A stretch of 9,379 nucleotides of DNA from Desulfobulbus sp. GTDB lineage: Bacteria; Desulfobacterota; Desulfobulbia; Desulfobulbales; Desulfobulbaceae. Below the pieces are notes generated by a model. It did no database searches. It was not told where the DNA came from and saw only the letters and a program-made list of their open reading frames with translations. Location of the stretch: assembly GCA_030600525.1 (NCBI GenBank), contig JAUVLX010000121.1, positions 1-9,379 of the forward strand, in the 5' to 3' direction. Every line of letters starts with the position of its first letter. Position 1 is the stretch's first letter. Shown here piece by piece: positions 5,969-9,379 of the stretch. A program made the translations under genes and the position numbers.

Positions 5969-6562
5969 CTAGTTTTCAGTCAACTGCTTATAATCAACAG
6001 CTTCCGCGAGTTTAATCAGGTCTTCACGATCGACCTTGTCCCCCTTGACAGTTACCATAAACCGACCGGCAACAACCACATAGACATCACCACTTCGCTT
6101 GTTGGCATCAAATTTGATGATTGCACGCTGCCCTTTCAGGGTTTCGAGTTTTCCCCCGCCAGCACCGGCAAACATGGGGTTATTAATCATCATCAACACA
6201 CTTTGCAGGACAGGTGAATCAGAAACTATCTCCAAACTCAGAGAAGAGTCCTTCTTGAAATAATCCCTGCTCACCGTGACACCACCGCCTAAAACAGCAG
6301 CACCTATGGTATGAGCACTTGCCTCACCAGCCTCCCAGCCAGGGAGGGGTTCCGGAAGCAGTTGCTTCATCTTCTCACTTTTCTGTTGGCGAACAAGTTG
6401 TGAAGCATAATCCAGATTTGATGCGGCATCTGCATATTCACCGGCCTTATACTGCTTTACGGCCTTTTCAATTGTACTGAGTACAGTATCTTCTTCTGCA
6501 GCATAACTCGGGTGACAGACAGCCAGCACCATAAGTAGCGCCATAAAATATTTTTTCTTCAT
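5969..6562 (-). CDS. Secreted/periplasmic protein of unknown function
   Basis: From the ATG at 6562 the product is 197 residues with a Sec signal peptide: MKKK, a hydrophobic core, and a likely cleavage SYA|AEE after residue 21. Cys16 (LAVC) is not a good lipobox. Residues about 23-67 are charged helices with a TPR-like pattern (AVKQYKAGEYADAASNLDYASQLV). Then comes LPEPLPGWEAGE (69-80), a glycine-rich GAAVLGGGVTVSRDY (87-101), and a mixed alpha/beta domain with EIVSDSPVLQSVLMMINNPMFAG (111-133) and AGRFMVTVKGD (165-175). I have the impression of a conserved family of secreted proteobacterial proteins but cannot name it. The longer reading from GTG 6667 is rejected: it would hide the signal peptide inside and start upstream of the promoter at 6608-6636. 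Confidence 0.85.
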   Translation of the reverse strand: MKKKYFMALLMVLAVCHPSYAAEEDTVLSTIEKAVKQYKAGEYADAASNLDYASQLVRQQKSEKMKQLLPEPLPGWEAGEASAHTIGAAVLGGGVTVSRDYFKKDSSLSLEIVSDSPVLQSVLMMINNPMFAGAGGGKLETLKGQRAIIKFDANKRSGDVYVVVAGRFMVTVKGDKVDREDLIKLAEAVDYKQLTEN

Positions 6563-6607
6563 TTTCTTTGCCCGTTGCACAACACGTTTTAAAATAAATC
6601 TTTTCTG

Positions 6608-6636
6608 GTGATAACAGGCGTCGTCATCGGTGTCAA
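6608..6636 (-). promoter_or_regulatory. Candidate sigma-70 promoter of the secreted-protein gene
   Basis: On the minus strand a perfect TTGACA (6636-6631) is followed after 17 bases by TATCAC (6613-6608), four of six to TATAAT. Transcription would begin near 6601, about 40 bases before the ATG at 6562. This supports that start and a transcription unit separate from pit. Confidence 0.5.
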
Positions 6637-6706
6637 GCAAAGTTGGCACCTGAAGCAACCCAAACACAGAGACGCATTTACCTCCTTTTTACAAGGATTT
6701 AAAAAC

Positions 6707-8020
6707 TCAACGACTCACAAGGGAAAGCAATGGTTCAAAAAAGAATCGCGTCCCTACCAGATAGAAAACAATCGACATAAGTCCGGCTGCAGGGACAGTA
6801 AACAGCCAAGACCCGAATATGGAAACCACGACCCGACTGTTGACACCACTAAGCCCCCTGGCAAGACCAATTCCAAGAATCGCTCCAACGAGTGTATGAG
6901 TGGTGGAAACCGGAAGGGAAAGCCTGGTACAGACAAGTACGGTTGCTGTTGCAGCAATATCGGCAGCAACACCGCGGGAAGGAGTAATTTCGGTGATTTT
7001 GTAGCCTACTGTTCTCATGACTTTGTAGCCATAGGTTGCCAGACCAAGGACGATTCCAACACCGCCAAGGCCAAGTATCCATATTGGTACAGGAACCTTC
7101 ATCTCAATGCTTCCAGTCTGCAAAACATGGATAATAGCGGCTAGCGGACCGACCGAATTGGCTACATCGTTGGCTCCATGGGCAAATGCGACAGAACAGG
7201 AACTGACAATGACCAGAGGTACAAAAGAACGTTCAACAGCCTCCAACTGTTCCCCCAGAGGATCGTTCTGGCGGGTAACAAGCTTCTTTTTAGCAAACAG
7301 CCACGCAACAAAAGCCATGACAACGGCAATGACAAAAGATATCCATATAGAATTTTGCCCGGCCAACCATGGCAGATCACCCGTAACATGTTTTAACCCC
7401 TTGTAGATGGTTGCTAAAAGAACAACCATGGTCAGGATAAAAGCGATGATCGGTAAATGAACGACCGCTGCCTTAACGGGTTTTTCCTTTCCTAAAATAG
7501 CCTTGCTGATATAGATAAACAGCAGGTAGGATAACAGACCTCCAGCAATAGGAGAAATAAACCATGAGGAAACGATCTGTCCCATTTTTGCCCAGTTAAC
7601 GGCATGCCATCCAGCAGCAACAATACCAAACCCTGCCACAGCACCTACGATGGAATGCGTGGTCGAAACAGGCATACCAAACAAGGTTGACATATTGAGC
7701 CAGAATGCCGCTGACAAAAGCGCACCGGACATACCAATGATCAACATAACAGCGACTTCTTCCGGTCCTACTCCCGGAAGCGAGGCCAGAACGCTGGGAT
7801 CAACAATACCTTTGCGAACGGTATCCGTTACATGCGCGCCAACAAGTACGGCCCCTGCAAACTCGCACAGTCCAGCTGCAATAACAGCATTACGTACAGA
7901 GAGAGCACCCGATCCCACAGCATCTGCCATGGAGTTGGCCACATCATTTGCCCCGATATTCCAGGCCATATACAGACCAAGAAGAGCAGTAAATACTATA
8001 ACTATGTAATAAAAATCCAT
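6707..8020 (-). CDS. Inorganic phosphate transporter, Pit family
   Basis: This is a low-affinity phosphate permease of the PiT/PHO4 family, an inner-membrane symporter of phosphate (often as a metal complex). Its 437 residues show the internal two-fold repeat of the family. GANDVANS at 23-30 is repeated at 282-289 (FAHGANDVANS), and MPVSTTHSIVGA (116-127) is matched by LPVSTTHTLVGA (369-380). These aspartate/asparagine and threonine/histidine motifs form the transport core. A hydrophilic cytoplasmic loop (about 243-266) separates the halves. The upstream gene is a DUF47 protein, the usual partner, 61 bases away. The ATG at 8020 has only a weak Shine-Dalgarno; CCGTAT/ATACGG (8031-8057) could fold in the spacer. 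PitA-like is likely, but sulfate transport by some members cannot be excluded. Confidence 0.95.
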   Translation of the reverse strand: MDFYYIVIVFTALLGLYMAWNIGANDVANSMADAVGSGALSVRNAVIAAGLCEFAGAVLVGAHVTDTVRKGIVDPSVLASLPGVGPEEVAVMLIIGMSGALLSAAFWLNMSTLFGMPVSTTHSIVGAVAGFGIVAAGWHAVNWAKMGQIVSSWFISPIAGGLLSYLLFIYISKAILGKEKPVKAAVVHLPIIAFILTMVVLLATIYKGLKHVTGDLPWLAGQNSIWISFVIAVVMAFVAWLFAKKKLVTRQNDPLGEQLEAVERSFVPLVIVSSCSVAFAHGANDVANSVGPLAAIIHVLQTGSIEMKVPVPIWILGLGGVGIVLGLATYGYKVMRTVGYKITEITPSRGVAADIAATATVLVCTRLSLPVSTTHTLVGAILGIGLARGLSGVNSRVVVSIFGSWLFTVPAAGLMSIVFYLVGTRFFFEPLLSLVSR

Positions 8021-8081
8021 GATACGTAGCCCGTATAATTATCAGTTCTTGATACGGTAAAGGTGTCCAGTACCGGAAACG

Positions 8082-8759
8082 TTATGGTTTTGCTATCATT
8101 ACTTCGAGTAACTCGCCTGCCTTTTGGGCCTGATCTGCAATATCTCCAAGAATTTTCACCAGCTTTTCATAAAAAAGAATATTCAGGGTTGTCTCTTCAC
8201 CTTCCAGGGCGAAGACTTTTCTGGAAAGACGTCTCGACATTTTATCACACTTCCACTCTTCATTACTGAGTTCCTTGATGTGCTCTAAAACGGCCCGGGC
8301 TTCGGCACCGCCAAAAGCTGTACCAGCCAGATTTTTAAATTCAACCGAAGCAGTAAGAAAAGTACCACTCACCTGAAACACCTGGTTGAGAAATTCAAGG
8401 AAATCTTCCTGAATAGCAGGATGAATACGGGTATCGCGCAAAGTTAAAACAACGGAAAAATCCTCTGCTAGGTCAGCCATCTGCTCCTGGCGAGAGAGAA
8501 AAGAAATAAGCTGGCTTCGATCCACAGGCAAAAACGTACGCTGGGCAAGAAAGGATCGAACCTCATTTTTAATCAGATCTGCTTCGTGTTCAAGACGGGA
8601 CATCTTGGAATGCAGCTGCCGAATGGTAGCATAATCTTCTCCAATTACTGCCTCCATTATGGGCCATAGCATCTCCACACATTCGTGAACTTTTTTACTA
8701 TGCTCTACAATTGGTCCGAACGGAGAGGTCCCGAACAAATCACTGATGAGACTTTTCAT
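8082..8759 (-). CDS. DUF47 / PhoU-like Pit accessory protein
   Basis: This 225-residue all-helical cytoplasmic protein belongs to the DUF47 (PhoU-related) family, genes for which commonly sit beside pit. The MKSLISDLFG(T)SPFGPI opening is typical. The acidic metal-ligand style motifs of PhoU-type bundles appear as RLEHEADLI (55-63), RQEQMADLAED (90-100), EEWKCDKM (167-174) and GDIADQAQKAGELL (205-218). Members are thought to modulate the neighbouring transporter or phosphate signalling; here that is inferred from linkage. The ATG at 8759 has a strong GGAGGA Shine-Dalgarno. It is the first gene of the minus-strand unit, divergent from a Na+/phosphate cotransporter gene. True PhoU is less likely because no pst genes are present and the partner is pit. 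Confidence 0.92.
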   Translation of the reverse strand: MKSLISDLFGTSPFGPIVEHSKKVHECVEMLWPIMEAVIGEDYATIRQLHSKMSRLEHEADLIKNEVRSFLAQRTFLPVDRSQLISFLSRQEQMADLAEDFSVVLTLRDTRIHPAIQEDFLEFLNQVFQVSGTFLTASVEFKNLAGTAFGGAEARAVLEHIKELSNEEWKCDKMSRRLSRKVFALEGEETTLNILFYEKLVKILGDIADQAQKAGELLEVMIAKP

Positions 8760-8773
8760 ATTTTCCTCCGAAT

Positions 8774-8810
8774 AAGATTTAAACCGGCTCTTGCAAATTG
8801 GGTAAATCTT
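8774..8810 (-). promoter_or_regulatory. Inverted repeat in the DUF47 leader
   Basis: AAGATTTA (8774-8781) and TAAATCTT (8803-8810) form perfect 8-bp arms around 21 bases, with an extra CC/GG pairing possible inside. In the mRNA the hairpin would lie just upstream of the GGAGGA Shine-Dalgarno. It could influence translation or be a protein site; nothing more can be said. Confidence 0.35.
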
Positions 8811-8823
8811 TTAAGCGGGCTCG

Positions 8824-8852
8824 AAGCTAGCTAAGACTGACAGGAATGTCAA
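8824..8852 (-). promoter_or_regulatory. Weak candidate promoter for DUF47-pit, with palindrome
   Basis: On the minus strand a perfect TTGACA (8852-8847) is followed after 17 bases by a poor TAGCTT (8829-8824). The -35 box overlaps a palindrome, TGACA-GGAA-TGTCA (8838-8851), a plausible operator for a factor that replaces or controls sigma-70 contacts. The half-sites are inverted and do not match the 11-base direct repeat of an enterobacterial Pho box. Confidence 0.3.
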
Positions 8853-8874
8853 CACATCTTCATCCTTTTAAGAG

Positions 8875-8893
8875 CAGGAAAAGTGTTTTCCTG
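8875..8893. promoter_or_regulatory. Perfect palindrome next to the plus-strand promoter
   Basis: CAGGAAAAGTGTTTTCCTG has 8-bp perfect arms around GTG. It ends exactly where the candidate -35 box (8894-8899) of the Na+/Pi-type gene begins, a typical place for an activator or repressor. The regulator is not known. Confidence 0.45.
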
Positions 8894-8922
8894 TAGAACC
8901 CTCTATTAATTAAGGATATAAT
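8894..8922 (+). promoter_or_regulatory. Candidate promoter of the Na+/Pi-type gene
   Basis: A perfect TATAAT (8917-8922) lies 17 bases after a weak TAGAAC (8894-8899). The combination of a strong -10, a weak -35 and an adjacent palindrome suggests activator control. Transcription would start near 8929, about 53 bases before the ATG at 8982. Confidence 0.5.
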
Positions 8923-8981
8923 TCATTAACAAGGCCTTTTCAACGTACATTTACTGTATATTCAACCATTTCAGGCACCTT

Positions 8982-9379
8982 ATGCACTTCCCCCTTTTTT
9001 CTTTCCCCATACTGCTTCGATTTTTTTTCATACTTTCGATGATATTTTTCATACCACTATCAGCTTCAGCTGCCAACTCTGAACAGCAATCACTCTCATG
9101 GGTCATGATGAGTATTAGCCTGATAGGAGGACTTTCCTTTTTTTTATACGGTATGGAAAAAATGAGCACCGGTCTCAAGCAGTCTGCCGGCGACCAGATG
9201 CGTTCTATCCTGGCAGCCCTTACCAGGAACACGTTTATAGGGCTCATTGCCGGTGCCTTTGTGACCATGGTTATCCAATCATCCAGCGCCACCATGGTCA
9301 TGGTCATCAGCTTTGTCCAGTCCCAGTTGATGACGTTTACCCAATCACTAGGGGTGGTCCTGGGAGCAAACATAGGGAC
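8982..9379 (+). CDS. Na+/phosphate cotransporter family protein (5' part only)
   Basis: An open frame starts at ATG 8982 and continues past the window edge, giving the first 132 residues. It opens with an unusually hydrophobic signal-like stretch (1-31, ending LSASAAN) that may be a cleaved signal. Next come a membrane segment (about 38-57, ISLIGGLSFFLYGMEKM), KQSAGDQMRSILAALTRNTFIGLIAGAF with its second helix, the family signature QSSSAT (99-104), and VLGANIG (126-132). These features mark the Na_Pi_cotrans family (type II, NptA/YjbB-like), whose full-length members often run to about 550 residues with a C-terminal PhoU-like domain. That part is not visible here. A later start at 9039 is possible. 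The minus-strand frame over the same bases (8951-9373) is a shadow. Divergent placement from DUF47-pit suggests a joint phosphate role. Confidence 0.9.
   Translation, partial: MHFPLFSFPILLRFFFILSMIFFIPLSASAANSEQQSLSWVMMSISLIGGLSFFLYGMEKMSTGLKQSAGDQMRSILAALTRNTFIGLIAGAFVTMVIQSSSATMVMVISFVQSQLMTFTQSLGVVLGANIG

Noticed and set aside
6563..6667. Longer start (GTG 6667) for the secreted protein
   Set aside because: The extra 35 residues precede a clear signal peptide, the Shine-Dalgarno is 13 bases off, and a TTGACA/TATCAC promoter lies inside the extension.
6608..7144. 178-codon plus-strand frame
   Set aside because: Opposite the pit C-terminal half, with low-complexity basic content typical of antisense frames.
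8838..8852. Pho box
   Set aside because: The half-sites are inverted with a 9-base period, not the 11-base direct repeat of CTGTCAT-type boxes.
8951..9373. 140-codon open frame on the minus strand at the right edge
   Set aside because: The plus strand here encodes a Na+/phosphate cotransporter start with QSSSAT and GANIG motifs; the minus frame is its shadow.

Overview
The window looks like ordinary chromosome from a Gram-negative bacterium. Mpl is a murein-recycling enzyme of Gram-negatives, there are Sec signal peptides, and nearly all genes share one strand. The three-gene transhydrogenase (pntAA-pntAB-pntB), a DUF47-Pit pair and the small helical gene ahead of mpl would fit a deltaproteobacterium (Desulfobacterota, Desulfobulbales-like). 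That placement is an impression from gene content and style, not a proven assignment. No rRNA, tRNA, CRISPR array, intact insertion sequence or phage gene was seen.

Layout, read in the transcription direction of the minus strand (right to left). At the right edge a Na+/phosphate cotransporter-type gene starts at 8982 on the plus strand and runs off the window. Divergent from it are a DUF47/PhoU-like regulator (8082-8759) and a Pit phosphate transporter (6707-8020). The 222-base divergent spacer carries two short palindromes and promoter-like boxes, so this is a phosphate-uptake locus. Next come a secreted protein of unknown function (5969-6562) and a 400-base stretch without a gene (5562 excluded; 5704-5968 plus the leader), holding an inverted-repeat element, a good promoter and a terminator. 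Then a 64-residue helical protein (5432-5626) overlaps mpl (3969-5435) by ATGA. After a 414-base spacer with a promoter and an 8-bp-arm palindrome comes the proton-translocating NAD(P) transhydrogenase operon pntAA-pntAB-pntB (3554 down to 731). It is followed by a 173-base MITE-like insertion, a strong terminator, a small two-helix membrane protein (234-461), and about 230 bases at the left edge with no supported gene.

Functional links: DUF47 and Pit form a familiar transporter/accessory pair, and the divergent Na+/Pi-type gene adds a second phosphate system. Mpl reattaches recycled tripeptide to UDP-MurNAc. The Pnt complex uses the proton gradient to make NADPH from NADH.

The most notable non-coding signal is in the leader of the 64-aa/mpl operon. 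An intrinsic terminator ends about 19 bases before the first start codon, and an upstream near-copy of its 3' arm can pair with its 5' arm. That is the classic layout of a transcription attenuator. The second is a repeat family: a 173-base element with perfect 13-bp inverted ends just after the pntB stop, and a related hairpin element at 5825-5901.
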